Shown: positions 1-8,737, counted from the first letter of the stretch. The stretch is 24,675 bases of DNA from Desulfobacterales bacterium CG23_combo_of_CG06-09_8_20_14_all_52_9 (GCA_002771315.1 PCSF01000243.1:405-25079), one strand, 5' to 3'. The notes: generated by a model not told the origin, from the letters alone. Program-made: numbers and translations.

Positions 1-2
1 TT

Positions 3-287
3 CGGGCAGCCCGGCGGGCGGCCCTCACTCCGGCATCCGCCAACGACTTTTGCCTCTTCCCGACGGCTCGGACGCTTTTGCGGCACGCCTGGAAACGCCG
101 GGTCCGGGTGTGCCGTCTGGCCCTGGTCTGCGACCGACTTACCTATCCGCCGCCGCTCCAGCAGGACCTTTTTGCCGAAGACACCCGGGGAAAAATCGTC
201 CAAGAACGGCTGGTTTCCGCCATGGACGCCATTCGAGACCGCTTCGGAGCGGGTGCCGTACGGACCGGACGGATGCCGGCTGCCTGA
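3..287 (+). CDS. Y-family DNA polymerase (DinB/ImuB type), C-terminal part only
   Basis: The window opens inside this gene and only the last 94 residues are visible. The reading frame runs unbroken from base 3 to a TGA at 285-287. The visible part resembles the end of the little-finger domain of Y-family polymerases: an Ala/Arg-rich helix, then a basic strand (AWKRRVRVCRLALVCDRL), then a QQDLF motif like the beta-clamp-binding QLxLF peptide of this family, and a final helix ending in a RFGAGAV-like stretch typical of DinB/ImuB tails. The role would be translesion DNA synthesis in the cytoplasm, tethered to the sliding clamp. It is followed after only 2 nt by a DnaE2-type polymerase, so the two are probably co-transcribed as an SOS-type mutagenesis cassette. 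The catalytic domain lies outside the window, so DinB and ImuB (a catalytically inactive relative) cannot be told apart. Confidence 0.75.
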   Translation, partial: RAARRAALTPASANDFCLFPTARTLLRHAWKRRVRVCRLALVCDRLTYPPPLQQDLFAEDTRGKIVQERLVSAMDAIRDRFGAGAVRTGRMPAA

Positions 288-289
288 CC

Positions 290-3280
290 ATGATCCCCCT
301 TTGCATCCATTCTCATTTTTCCCTGGTGGAAGGGACCGCCTCACCAAAACAGCTTTGTCAAAAGGCGCGGGCGTTGGAGTACCGTCACCTGGCGCTGACC
401 GACACGGACAACCTCTATGGCCTGTGGCCTTTTCTCAAAGGCTGCCGGGAGGAAGGGATTACTCCCATCATCGGCGCTGTCGTGACGGATCCTAAGTCCA
501 ACCGTCGGGTCGTGTGCCTAGTGGAAAACGATTCCGGATACAGCAACCTCTGTCGTCTCATCACCCGCCGCCGCTGCGATAAAAGTTTTGACTTGAAAAC
601 CGCCCTTCCCTGTTTCAGCACGGGACTTACGGTTTTGACATCGACGCCCGAGTGGCTTGCCTTCTGGCACGAAGCCGACGTGACCGTGGCGGCGGCCCTC
701 TTCCACGGTTCCGATGCCGCGGGATTGACGCTGCGAAACCTTTCCCGGCGCCTTGGGATACCCATTGTGGCCGCACCGGAAACCTTCCTTTGCAACCCGG
801 AAGCGTTTGCCATCCACCGGTTGCTTCGGGCCATCGCCAAAAACACCTCCTTTTCCCGGTTGTCCGCTGCGGATACGGTCCCGAACAACGCCTTCCTGGC
901 TCCGCCGTCCGTTTATATGCAGCGGTTTCATCTGTGGCCCGAAGCCTTGGCCGCCGCAGACACCCTGGCCGAACGCCTGAGCTTTACCGGGCCGAATTTT
1001 GGCCTGGTTCTCCCACCCTGGTTCGACTCCAAGGGGCGACCTGCTGCTTTGATCCTTAGAGAATCGGCGTATGCGGGGGCCCGGAAACGCTACGGCGAAG
1101 ATCTTCCGGAAACCGTGGTGGAACGCCTGGAGCACGAGCTTTCCATCATCGAGAGGATGGGGTTTTCCGCTTACTTTCTGGTTGTCCAGGACATCGTCAA
1201 AAAAAGCCCCCGCATCTGCGGCCGGGGAAGCGGCGCCGCATCGCTCGTCGCCTATTGCCTGGGAATCACCAACGTTTGTCCGATCAAGCATAACCTGTAC
1301 TTCGAACGGTTCCTGAATCCGGGGCGGAAAGACCCGCCGGACATCGATGTGGATTTTGCCTGGGACGAACGGGATGCCGTCATCGAGACGGTTTTGAAAC
1401 AATACGCCGGACACAGCGCCATGGTGTGCAACCATGTCGCCTTTCAGCCGCGAATGGCCGTCCGGGAAACGGCGAAGGTGTTCGGGCTTACAGAGGCAGA
1501 GATCGGCCGGGTCTCCAAACGTCTCCCCTGGTTCTGGCGGATGGAGGATGCCACGGAAAACCTCTTGGCGCAAATCCGAAACATGCCCGAACTCCGGAGC
1601 ATCGAATTTCAGGATCCATGGCCGGAAATCCTCGGTCTTGCCCAAAAAATCATCGGCACCCCGCGCTACATCTCGGTGCATTCGGGAGGGGTGGTGATTA
1701 CTCCCCATCCCATCGATAACTATGTTCCCGTTGAATTGGCCCCCAAGGGGGTGCCCATCATCCAGTGGGAAAAGGACGGCGCCGAGGCCGGCGGCATGGT
1801 CAAGATCGATCTTCTGGGAAACCGCAGCCTGGGCGTGATTCGGGACGCTATAGCCAACCTCTCTGAAAACGGCGCCCCCTTGGATGAAGCCTGCTGGAAT
1901 CCGGAAGATGACCCGCCAACCCAAAAAAGTGTGGCCGAAGGAAAAACCATGGGCTGCTTTTATATCGAAAGTCCGGCCATGCGACTGCTCCAAAAAAAGG
2001 CCGGTACAGGAGATTTTGATCACCTGGTGATCCACAGCAGCATCATCCGGCCGGCGGCAAACGAATTTATCCGGGAGTACCTGCGTCGTCTCCACGGCGC
2101 CCCCTGGAAACCCCTTCACCCCCTCCTGGAAGACGTCCTCGACGAGACCTTCGGGATCCTGGTGTATCAGGAGGACGTCTCCAAAACCGCAGTGGCCCTG
2201 GCCGGTTTCTCCCACGCCGAAGCGGACGAACTGCGCAAAATCCTGTCCAAGAAAAATAGGGCAAGACGCCTCAGAGACTATCAGGCGCGCTTTTTTGAAG
2301 GAGCTTTCCGCCAAGGGGTTTTAAAAGAGTGCGTCGAAGCGGTCTGGAACATGATGGCAAGCTTTGACGGGTATTCTTTCTGCAAGCCCCACAGCGCCAG
2401 CTACGCCCGGGTCTCCTTCCAGGCCGCATATCTGAAAACCCATTTTCCGGCCGAATTCATGGCCGCCGTCATCAGCAACCAGGGCGGGTTTTACAGCCCC
2501 TTTGCGTATGTCTCGGAGGCCCGGCGTATGGGGGTGGCCATCCTTGGCCCGGATGTCAACCAAAGTGAAATCCACTGGAAAGGAAAAGAAAAAACCATGC
2601 GCGTGGGGCTGCTTTCCATTTCAGACCTTGGCCGGGCCACCCAGGAAAAAATTATGGAAAAGCGAAAGTCAGGGCCGTACCGGAACCTTGCCGATTTTCT
2701 GGATCGGGTTCGGCCGGATGCTTCCGAGGCGAGCCATTTAATCCACGCCGGGGCTTTCGATGCCCTTCATCCCCGTGAAAGCCGGGCCGCTTTGCTGTGG
2801 GAGCTTGCCGTATGGCAAAAATCACGGCTTTCAAAAACCGATCTGTTTTCAGGCGCCCCTCCGCCTGAAAAACCGGATTTTCCGCATGACTCCGAAAAGA
2901 ATCGTCTCAGAAAAACCTACGCCGTCCTGGGTTTTCTTTGTGACCGGCACCCCATGGTTCTTTTTTCCGAAACGCTTCAGAATAAAGGGATCATCAAGGC
3001 CGAGGACCTGCATCGATACGCCGGAAAACAAATACAAACCGCCGGCTTGCTGATTACCGGAAAGGTCGTTCACACCAAACACGGGGAGCCCATGGAATTT
3101 TTGACCTTCGAGGATGAAACCGGCCTTATGGAAACCGTCTTTTTCCCCGAGACTTACCGTCGGTTCTGCGTCATCCTGGATAAATCCAGGCCCTTTGTTC
3201 TTTCCGGAAAAGTCGAAGAAGAATTCGGGGCAGCGACACTGACGGTCCATCGTGTATCGGCACTTCCTAAAACGGAGTAA
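290..3280 (+). CDS. dnaE2: Error-prone DNA polymerase III alpha subunit homologue (DnaE2/ImuC type)
   Basis: 996-residue C-family DNA polymerase. The ATG at 290 is chosen because it places the PHP domain start (IHSHFSL, residues 6-12) where the family begins; the frame stays open upstream but overlaps the preceding gene. Order: PHP domain (about 1-200), polymerase palm with PDIDVDF (350-356; D351 and D353 match the catalytic aspartates), a second palm strand VKIDLLG (third aspartate D507), a fingers/helix-hairpin region, and a C-terminal OB-fold (about 905-990). It stops shortly after the OB-fold and lacks the long tail of replicative DnaE, as expected of DnaE2. The PHP metal site looks degraded: the two motif-I histidines remain, but TDH reads TDT and the usual Glu and second-motif His positions are Val-like. 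Probable role: translesion synthesis and induced mutagenesis with the adjacent Y-family protein. Any imuA or lexA gene would lie upstream, outside the window. Confidence 0.9.
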   Translation: MIPLCIHSHFSLVEGTASPKQLCQKARALEYRHLALTDTDNLYGLWPFLKGCREEGITPIIGAVVTDPKSNRRVVCLVENDSGYSNLCRLITRRRCDKSFDLKTALPCFSTGLTVLTSTPEWLAFWHEADVTVAAALFHGSDAAGLTLRNLSRRLGIPIVAAPETFLCNPEAFAIHRLLRAIAKNTSFSRLSAADTVPNNAFLAPPSVYMQRFHLWPEALAAADTLAERLSFTGPNFGLVLPPWFDSKGRPAALILRESAYAGARKRYGEDLPETVVERLEHELSIIERMGFSAYFLVVQDIVKKSPRICGRGSGAASLVAYCLGITNVCPIKHNLYFERFLNPGRKDPPDIDVDFAWDERDAVIETVLKQYAGHSAMVCNHVAFQPRMAVRETAKVFGLTEAEIGRVSKRLPWFWRMEDATENLLAQIRNMPELRSIEFQDPWPEILGLAQKIIGTPRYISVHSGGVVITPHPIDNYVPVELAPKGVPIIQWEKDGAEAGGMVKIDLLGNRSLGVIRDAIANLSENGAPLDEACWNPEDDPPTQKSVAEGKTMGCFYIESPAMRLLQKKAGTGDFDHLVIHSSIIRPAANEFIREYLRRLHGAPWKPLHPLLEDVLDETFGILVYQEDVSKTAVALAGFSHAEADELRKILSKKNRARRLRDYQARFFEGAFRQGVLKECVEAVWNMMASFDGYSFCKPHSASYARVSFQAAYLKTHFPAEFMAAVISNQGGFYSPFAYVSEARRMGVAILGPDVNQSEIHWKGKEKTMRVGLLSISDLGRATQEKIMEKRKSGPYRNLADFLDRVRPDASEASHLIHAGAFDALHPRESRAALLWELAVWQKSRLSKTDLFSGAPPPEKPDFPHDSEKNRLRKTYAVLGFLCDRHPMVLFSETLQNKGIIKAEDLHRYAGKQIQTAGLLITGKVVHTKHGEPMEFLTFEDETGLMETVFFPETYRRFCVILDKSRPFVLSGKVEEEFGAATLTVHRVSALPKTE

Positions 3281-3319
3281 AAGTATGCCTCCAGCCACTT
3301 CAAAGTTCGTTTCCGGAAG

Positions 3320-3348
3320 TTGCAATTTTGTGGAAGAGGTATTATAAT
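3320..3348 (+). promoter_or_regulatory. Predicted sigma-70-type promoter of htpX
   Basis: TTGCAA at 3320-3325 and a perfect TATAAT at 3343-3348 are separated by exactly 17 nt. The -35 box matches the consensus at 4 of 6 positions. The expected start of transcription, near 3355, leaves a leader of about 40 nt before htpX, with a GGAGGAG ribosome-binding site directly upstream of its ATG. It lies in the 116-nt gap after dnaE2, so htpX and possibly the two GTPase genes behind it can be transcribed independently of the polymerase cassette. Confidence 0.6.
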
Positions 3349-3396
3349 ACTGAAAAATCAAAGACGCCGATGATTCACCGGAGGAGATAGACGTTC

Positions 3397-4326
3397 ATGG
3401 GAAATCAAATTCGAACCGTATTGCTTCTTTCCGTATTGACCGTACTGATCGTCCTTTTCGGACAGTTCATGGGAGGACGCCAGGGGATGCTCATCGCGCT
3501 GCTTTTTGCGGCCGGGATGAACTTTTTCAGTTACTGGTTTTCAGATAAAATTGTTTTGAAAATGTACGGTGCCCAAGAGGCGGATGCCCGACAAGCCCCT
3601 GAGCTTCATGAGATTGTTTCCACCCTTACTCAGCGGGCAGGGCTTCCCATGCCACGGATTTACATCATTCCCAAAGAATCGCCCAATGCATTTGCAACCG
3701 GCCGGAATTCGGAGCATGCCGCCGTGGCGGTCACCGAAGGCTTACTAAAGATCATGGACCGAGAAGAACTCATGGGTGTCCTGGCTCATGAACTCGGGCA
3801 TGTCAACAACCGGGATATCCTCATCGGATCAATAGCCGCCACCATGGCCGGAGCCATCATGATGTTGGCCAATATGGCCCGGTGGGGCGCCATGTTCGGG
3901 GGCAGTGGCCGAAACCGAGAAGGCGGAGGCGGCAACGCCTTAGCGATGATCGCCATGTCTATCATCGCACCCCTGGCCGCCATGATTATTCAAATGGCCA
4001 TCTCCCGTTCCCGGGAGTACTTGGCCGACGCCACAGGTGCCCGTTTTGCGCAGAGTCCGGAAGGTTTGGCCCGGGCCCTCGAAAAATTACAGGCCTATTC
4101 CCAGCGAATCCCCATGAACGCCAGTCCGTCCACAGCCCATATGTTCATCGTAAATCCCCTTTCCGGAAGGAGCCTCATGGCCCTTTTTTCCACGCATCCG
4201 CCGGTGGAAGAACGGATTGCGAAGCTTCGGGGCGGCTACATCACGCCTTCCGGAAATACTCGGAAAGGCTCCGGCAACGATGTCGCCGAAAAAGGGAAGG
4301 CATTCTGGGATCGGTTGTCACGGTAG
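3397..4326 (+). CDS. htpX: HtpX-type membrane zinc metalloprotease (M48B)
   Basis: 309-residue inner-membrane protease of the HtpX family, which degrades damaged or misassembled membrane proteins on the cytoplasmic side together with FtsH. Visible features: an N-terminal hydrophobic hairpin (about 5-45), the zinc motif HELGH at 131-135 (H131, E132, H135), two further hydrophobic segments (about 143-163 and 183-203), and SREYLADA (205-212) giving the third zinc ligand E207. A Gly-rich insert GGSGRNREGGGGN sits between the latter two segments, as in many HtpX proteins. Length is normal for the family. The ATG at 3397 has a strong GGAGGAG site 9 nt upstream and a good promoter further up. The next gene, a dynamin-like GTPase, begins 57 nt after the stop with no terminator visible, so co-transcription is plausible. 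Confidence 0.95.
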   Translation: MGNQIRTVLLLSVLTVLIVLFGQFMGGRQGMLIALLFAAGMNFFSYWFSDKIVLKMYGAQEADARQAPELHEIVSTLTQRAGLPMPRIYIIPKESPNAFATGRNSEHAAVAVTEGLLKIMDREELMGVLAHELGHVNNRDILIGSIAATMAGAIMMLANMARWGAMFGGSGRNREGGGGNALAMIAMSIIAPLAAMIIQMAISRSREYLADATGARFAQSPEGLARALEKLQAYSQRIPMNASPSTAHMFIVNPLSGRSLMALFSTHPPVEERIAKLRGGYITPSGNTRKGSGNDVAEKGKAFWDRLSR

Positions 4327-4383
4327 ATACCTCAAGCATGCCCCCTCTCTTTTTAAAACAGCCTTTTTCCTCTTTTCAGCGTC

Positions 4384-6345
4384 ATGCCGGATAATAATTC
4401 CATCTCTTCCCTCCGGTCTTTGCGCCGGGGCATCCCGAATCTGGCGCGGATCCTTTGTGTTGAAGACCCTCTGATCGATTCGTGGAGCCGTGCGCTGGAT
4501 TTGAAGCTTTTTCCCCGGGTGGATCCGGATTTTCCATTGATTGCCGCCATCTGCGGGGGAGGCTCTTCGGGAAAATCGACCCTGTTCAATACCCTGGTCG
4601 GATCCAGGATTTCACCCACCGGCGGCCGCGCCGGCATGAACCGGCGAGTTCTCATGGCTCTCCCTGAAAATATCGCTTCGAGAAAAGACTTTCTATTTTC
4701 CCTCTACGAGCCCTTCGGGGTTGTCCCGGAGCAACTGAGAAATCCCCGGACCCTCGAAGAGCCCGGGGCCCCTTTGTATATGATCAGCAATGCGGTTCCC
4801 AAGAACTTGATCCTTCTCGACACACCGGATTTCGATACCGGTTCCAGGGGCGTCTACGCAAACCGGCAAGAAGCCCAGAACGCCCTCGAAACGGCGGACA
4901 TCTTTATCTACGTCTTCACCAATTCCAATTATAACAACCGGGATAACACCGATTTCATTTCCAGGATGTTGACAGGCATCGGCATGCGCAAGGCCTTTTT
5001 GGTCTATCGGGCCTACCCCGGCTTTACTGATGCGGAAGTCTGCGAGCATGCCATGACGGTCGCTAAAAACATCTATGGGGAAAATGCCGAAAAGTATATT
5101 TTAGGAATATACCGCGCCGATGAAAACAATGCCGTAGCAGCCGGAAAGGCCTTTCTTTCCCTCAATCCTGGTCATACTCAATACCTTCCGTTTCATGAAG
5201 CCATCGATGCCATCGATCCATTAAGACTCCGTAAAGATATGCTGGATTCGGTGGCAATTGACGCCGGCAGGAAAGCGCGGCCTCTCGCAGAAGGTCTCGA
5301 GCATTCCCGGGAAATGCTTTTCCGATACACCAAACTCTTAAAAGCCATACAAGATACTCAAATCCGGGCAAGCCTTCGGCATTTCCCTACGGACCGAGTC
5401 CTGAAACGATTCGCAAAAATCTGGATGGCCCTGGATCCGCCCTTCATCCGCACCCTTCGAAAGACCGGTCAGCTCATGGAGATCCCATTCAAACTCCTTG
5501 TGAAAGCCGCAAAATGGTTGGGCAAATCAAGCGATTCAGAGCCCTTAGCAAAGGATCCCAGGGCCTTCGAATCTCAAGTGGAATCCGATCTGCTCCATGC
5601 CGCCCATGAGCTCTTTTCGGCCGCCCTTGCCGAACATCTCTCCGTCGCTGTAACCCATGGAGATATCCCCGGACACGACTCCGAGACTCCTCACGAAACG
5701 AGAAAAGCTGCCGAATCGACATCGGCCCAAGAAACCTTTCAGGCATTGGACGTCTCGACACATTCCGTAGTCTTTCCAGAGCAAAACGCCCTGTCTGCTA
5801 TCGGCTGGCAAACCACACGGGATGCCATCCTTGCCCGGAAAGAGGCGATTGTGGCCTTTTCAAACCAAATGGATATGGAACTGATTGGAATCGCCGGGGA
5901 TTTCCGAAAACGGATGCGCCCGATAGATCGGATCCGTCAGTCTCTTTCGGCTGCATTGAACATCCTGCCCGCTACCCTGGCCGTAACCTACGTCCTTCAC
6001 ACCGGAGATCCCGTAGGCGCCGTGGGGATCAAAGTCAAACTGGCAAGCCTCTTAGGGGCCAAGGACCTCTATGCGCTGCTCGCCATTCCGGCAACGTCCG
6101 GTCTCAAGGCTGCGGACATGAAGCAGCTTCAGGAGATGCTGGAACCCCTGGCCCGATCCTGGTTTGAAAATAAATATCAAGAAACTGCAAAGATCTTTGA
6201 ATCCCATATCACCGGCAGGATATTCGATCGTGCCGATGAGGCGCTTTCACAATCCGAGTTACTGATGACAAAGATTCAGGAAGATCTTGATGGGATGGAG
6301 TCGGGTACCTTTGAAAACAGACCGGAACAAACCGATCGTGTCTAA
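4384..6345 (+). CDS. Dynamin-like large GTPase, first of a tandem pair
   Basis: 653-residue P-loop GTPase of unknown specific role. The Walker A motif GGGSSGKST is at 58-66 (G1), a DTPD G3 motif at 146-149, and Thr/Gly candidates for switch I near 79-85. The usual NKxD G4 motif is not seen: the equivalent strand reads AFLVYRAYPG (204-213), which would alter base recognition. A mostly helical middle follows (about 280-520), then a moderately hydrophobic stretch (about 521-575) that could be a membrane-binding paddle, then a helical C-terminus. This plan (N-terminal GTPase, helical stalk, hydrophobic patch) fits bacterial dynamin-like proteins. The ATG at 4384 has no clear Shine-Dalgarno sequence, so the start is less certain. 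The gene overlaps the next GTPase gene, which indicates a translationally coupled pair. Function inferred: GTP-dependent membrane remodelling or envelope maintenance. Confidence 0.75.
   Translation: MPDNNSISSLRSLRRGIPNLARILCVEDPLIDSWSRALDLKLFPRVDPDFPLIAAICGGGSSGKSTLFNTLVGSRISPTGGRAGMNRRVLMALPENIASRKDFLFSLYEPFGVVPEQLRNPRTLEEPGAPLYMISNAVPKNLILLDTPDFDTGSRGVYANRQEAQNALETADIFIYVFTNSNYNNRDNTDFISRMLTGIGMRKAFLVYRAYPGFTDAEVCEHAMTVAKNIYGENAEKYILGIYRADENNAVAAGKAFLSLNPGHTQYLPFHEAIDAIDPLRLRKDMLDSVAIDAGRKARPLAEGLEHSREMLFRYTKLLKAIQDTQIRASLRHFPTDRVLKRFAKIWMALDPPFIRTLRKTGQLMEIPFKLLVKAAKWLGKSSDSEPLAKDPRAFESQVESDLLHAAHELFSAALAEHLSVAVTHGDIPGHDSETPHETRKAAESTSAQETFQALDVSTHSVVFPEQNALSAIGWQTTRDAILARKEAIVAFSNQMDMELIGIAGDFRKRMRPIDRIRQSLSAALNILPATLAVTYVLHTGDPVGAVGIKVKLASLLGAKDLYALLAIPATSGLKAADMKQLQEMLEPLARSWFENKYQETAKIFESHITGRIFDRADEALSQSELLMTKIQEDLDGMESGTFENRPEQTDRV
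6278..6283 (+). promoter_or_regulatory. Ribosome-binding site deciding the start of the second GTPase
   Basis: AGGAAG lies 6 nt before the ATG at 6290, inside the end of the preceding gene. It favours ATG 6290 over the in-frame GTG at 6338, whose upstream sequence has only a weak purine stretch. If GTG 6338 is used instead, the overlap shrinks from 56 to 8 nt. Confidence 0.45.
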
Positions 6346-8104
6346 AAAAGAAATCTCACGAATCCGGGCTATCGGGCGTATTGAAGGATATCTGTCCGAT
6401 ATCCGACGCCTCGAAAAATCCTTGGGTCAAGCACCCCTTTGGACTCCGGGGGCTTCATTGATCCGGGAGTGCCGTGAAGCGTTTCATCTGATTACCTCCC
6501 TGAAAGAGCGTTTCGAACGCAAGCTCGTCATCACCCTTATCGGTGCATCCGGCTCCGGAAAATCCACACTTTTCAACGCCCTTTCCGGGGTGGACGATCT
6601 CTCGGAAACCGGGTTTAAACGCCCGACAACGAGAAAAATTATCCTCCTTTCACAAGCCGGGACAGACGCCGAGGACCTCATTCGGGAGCTCGGAAGCGAA
6701 CATGTGGAAATTCGACACATTCCTGAAACCTCTTTTTTGGAAAATGCGGTGCTTATCGATACGCCCGATACGGACAGCACCCTTCTCGAGGAACACCGTA
6801 TCCTCATCCATAAGGCTATCGCTTTTTCCGATGTTCTCATTTGCCTGTTTGATGCCCAAAATCCGAAAAGAAAAGACCATACCGATTTTCTTGCCTCTTA
6901 TGTCCACCGATTCGACGGAGAATCCCTCATCGCGGTATTGAATAAATGCGATCGGTTGAAAAAAGAAGAACTGATCACGACCATCGTTCCCGAATTTTTG
7001 GGGTACATTCAGGATTCATGGGGAAAGCCGGCCGAAGCACTCTATTGTATATCCGGTCGGAATCATCTGAAAAATCCCGGATGGGATCCGTCTGCAAGCC
7101 CCCTTCATGAGTTCGATCAATTCGATGCGCTCAAAGAAAAGATCCTGCTGGAATCCGCCTATGAGGGCGCTCTTTTTGACTGCCGCCTGAAGAATGCCCA
7201 AGAGATTCTGGATTATCTTTTCATGCAAGTGAAAACCGAAGCATCAAAGGATCGGGAAACCCTGTCTCATGCCCTGAATCAAATCCGGGATCTCGAAAAG
7301 AAGGCTGCCGACAGTGCGATGGCTGTCCTTCAATCCAATGATTCTCCTTCTCTTTTTTCACTATCGACCCGCATCTATCAGGAACTGGTCCAACGCTGGA
7401 CAGGGCCTGTGGGATGGCTCATTGCCCTCTGGTACCGGTTGCTCGCCTTTGGAAGCGGGATTGCATCTCTTTTCCGTTTACCCAGGTCGGTTCGGCACAT
7501 GAGAGATCAGATAGCGTCTTTTCGTCGTCAAGTCGGCATCGAAGTGAAGCCTTTTTCAGCAACCGGTGGAGAATCCAACGGCCTGGCCCTGAAGGAATAT
7601 CGTTTGGTGATCGTCAGACACTGGGGGGATATTGCAGCAGCATTGATCAAAGGACGCTTCGACCCTTCCACACGGCAAATCGACACGCTTATCCAAGGGA
7701 GGGAAGCATTGGAAGATCATCTTTCATCCGTTTGGAACACGGCCCTTGCAGAAGAAGTCCGAGAGACTGCCGACCGTCTCAGCGGCTTTTTCATACAGTT
7801 ATTATTTAATTTGCCGATACTGGGAATATCGGGTTACGCGGCATGGTTAACCATCAGGGACTTTATTCAGGGGAAGATACTTCCTTTCGATTTTTTTCTG
7901 CACGCCTTCTTTGCCATTGGCGTCACCTTTTTTTTGAGTTTTTTCGCATTCCAGGTTTGGGTCCGGTTCTTCGCGAAAAAGCGTCGCATTGAAGCGCGCG
8001 CACTCCAGGCAACCCATCGAACAACCGACCCCGACGGTTGGCTCGGGGAGAGCGCCATCGCCGGCCAGGTCGCAACAGTCCTTACATTTACACAAAGTGT
8101 CTGA
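6290..8104 (+). CDS. Membrane-anchored dynamin-like GTPase, second of a tandem pair
   Basis: 604-residue GTPase with a complete set of motifs: Walker A GASGSGKS at 85-92, a Thr-rich switch I (RPTTRK, 111-116), DTPD at 157-160, and NKCD at 218-221. Behind the GTPase domain (about 75-290) is a long helical region with heptad-like spacing (about 295-350 and 400-500). Two hydrophobic segments near the C-terminus (about 500-522 and 534-560) form a likely membrane hairpin, followed by a basic patch FAKKRR. This anchors the protein in the inner membrane with the GTPase domain in the cytoplasm. The start overlaps the previous GTPase gene by 56 nt (or 8 nt from GTG 6338). The two proteins share overall design but not obvious close sequence identity, so they may form a heteromeric machine, as in other paired bacterial dynamin-like systems. 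No terminator is recognisable downstream. Confidence 0.78.
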   Translation: MGWSRVPLKTDRNKPIVSKKEISRIRAIGRIEGYLSDIRRLEKSLGQAPLWTPGASLIRECREAFHLITSLKERFERKLVITLIGASGSGKSTLFNALSGVDDLSETGFKRPTTRKIILLSQAGTDAEDLIRELGSEHVEIRHIPETSFLENAVLIDTPDTDSTLLEEHRILIHKAIAFSDVLICLFDAQNPKRKDHTDFLASYVHRFDGESLIAVLNKCDRLKKEELITTIVPEFLGYIQDSWGKPAEALYCISGRNHLKNPGWDPSASPLHEFDQFDALKEKILLESAYEGALFDCRLKNAQEILDYLFMQVKTEASKDRETLSHALNQIRDLEKKAADSAMAVLQSNDSPSLFSLSTRIYQELVQRWTGPVGWLIALWYRLLAFGSGIASLFRLPRSVRHMRDQIASFRRQVGIEVKPFSATGGESNGLALKEYRLVIVRHWGDIAAALIKGRFDPSTRQIDTLIQGREALEDHLSSVWNTALAEEVRETADRLSGFFIQLLFNLPILGISGYAAWLTIRDFIQGKILPFDFFLHAFFAIGVTFFLSFFAFQVWVRFFAKKRRIEARALQATHRTTDPDGWLGESAIAGQVATVLTFTQSV

Positions 8105-8271
8105 TACAACCCCTCCTGCCCTGCACTTTTTTTTCAATGCCGGAGGGGGAAGATAATGAATCCTCATCCGCTCACAGCCATCCGGCATCCCATCAGGATA
8201 CTTATTATCATACGGTTTGACCGAGCGCCCTTTTGGTGTAGATTTACCGGAAAATGAAAGCCTGTTTGCGT
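8105..8271. other. Convergent intergenic region
   Basis: 167 bp between the ends of the second GTPase gene and the TPR lipoprotein gene, which converge here. A 7-bp inverted repeat (CCCCTCC at 8110-8116 with GGAGGGG at 8142-8148) has a 25-nt loop and no following T-run, so it is not a convincing terminator. No gene is seen. Confidence 0.5.
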
Positions 8272-8736
8272 TTACTTAAGACTCAATATTTTCTGGTGTT
8301 GATCCCGGATCCGCTCTTCCCAGGACGGTTCTCCTTTAAGATATGTCTGAGCCAGGCGGTGGAAAGTCAACGCCCTCTGAGGGTCTTTTTTCAGGATCCA
8401 CGCCTCGGCGAGCAGAAAATATCCTTCCCCGTTGTAGGGGTGCAAGGCCACGGATCGTTCCAGAACCCGGATGGCCGACTCTGCGTTTCCGGACTCTAAA
8501 AATCGCCTCGCCTGATCCGTCAGTCGGAGGGAAGCCAGCTCCCCCGGGCTCTTTGGAGGCACCGGAATCTCCGGGCCTGCGGGGCGTTCTTCGGTGCTCG
8601 GCCCTTTTTTCTCCGTGACGACGGTCTGCTCCTTGGAAACATCGCCTGCAGGCACACGGCGGATCACCTGACGCGCACACGCCGCCGGTATCAAGAAGAA
8701 GATGCATAAAAGAATCCCAACAGACCTTTTTGACAT
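8272..8736 (-). CDS. TPR-containing outer-membrane lipoprotein, candidate PBP1B activator (LpoP-like)
   Basis: 154-residue lipoprotein. The ATG at 8736 gives a lipoprotein signal peptide: a basic MSKR start, a hydrophobic core, and a lipobox-like IPAAC with the acylated cysteine at residue 20. The frame extends further upstream, but only inside the PBP gene. After a Pro/Glu/Lys-rich linker (about 25-65) comes a helical segment (about 70-150) with tetratricopeptide features: paired helices with A/G-x-x-A spacing, a PYNGEGYFLLAEAW turn, and a second ALTFHRLAQTYL helix. The start codon lies 1 nt after the PBP1B stop (TAG-C-ATG), so translation is almost certainly coupled. In Pseudomonas the TPR lipoprotein LpoP, a PBP1B activator, is known from the same setting. 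This protein is therefore a good candidate for the same role here, on inferred grounds rather than sequence identity. Confidence 0.8.
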   Translation of the reverse strand: MSKRSVGILLCIFFLIPAACARQVIRRVPAGDVSKEQTVVTEKKGPSTEERPAGPEIPVPPKSPGELASLRLTDQARRFLESGNAESAIRVLERSVALHPYNGEGYFLLAEAWILKKDPQRALTFHRLAQTYLKGEPSWEERIRDQHQKILSLK

Positions 8737-8737
8737 G

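Noticed and set aside
518..2314. A 598-codon open frame on the minus strand opposite dnaE2
   Set aside because: It is antisense to an unmistakable polymerase gene, has no recognisable domain, and is rich in Gly, Pro, His, Asp and Arg as expected of a shadow of biased codon use.
8110..8148. Inverted repeat CCCCTCC/GGAGGGG after the second GTPase gene
   Set aside because: The loop is 25 nt and no T-run follows, so it does not qualify as a rho-independent terminator.
8217..8244. TTGACC-16 nt-TAGATT on the plus strand pointing into the 3' end of the TPR lipoprotein gene
   Set aside because: It would drive only antisense RNA, both boxes are weak, and no gene follows on the plus strand. Kept only as a possible antisense promoter to test.
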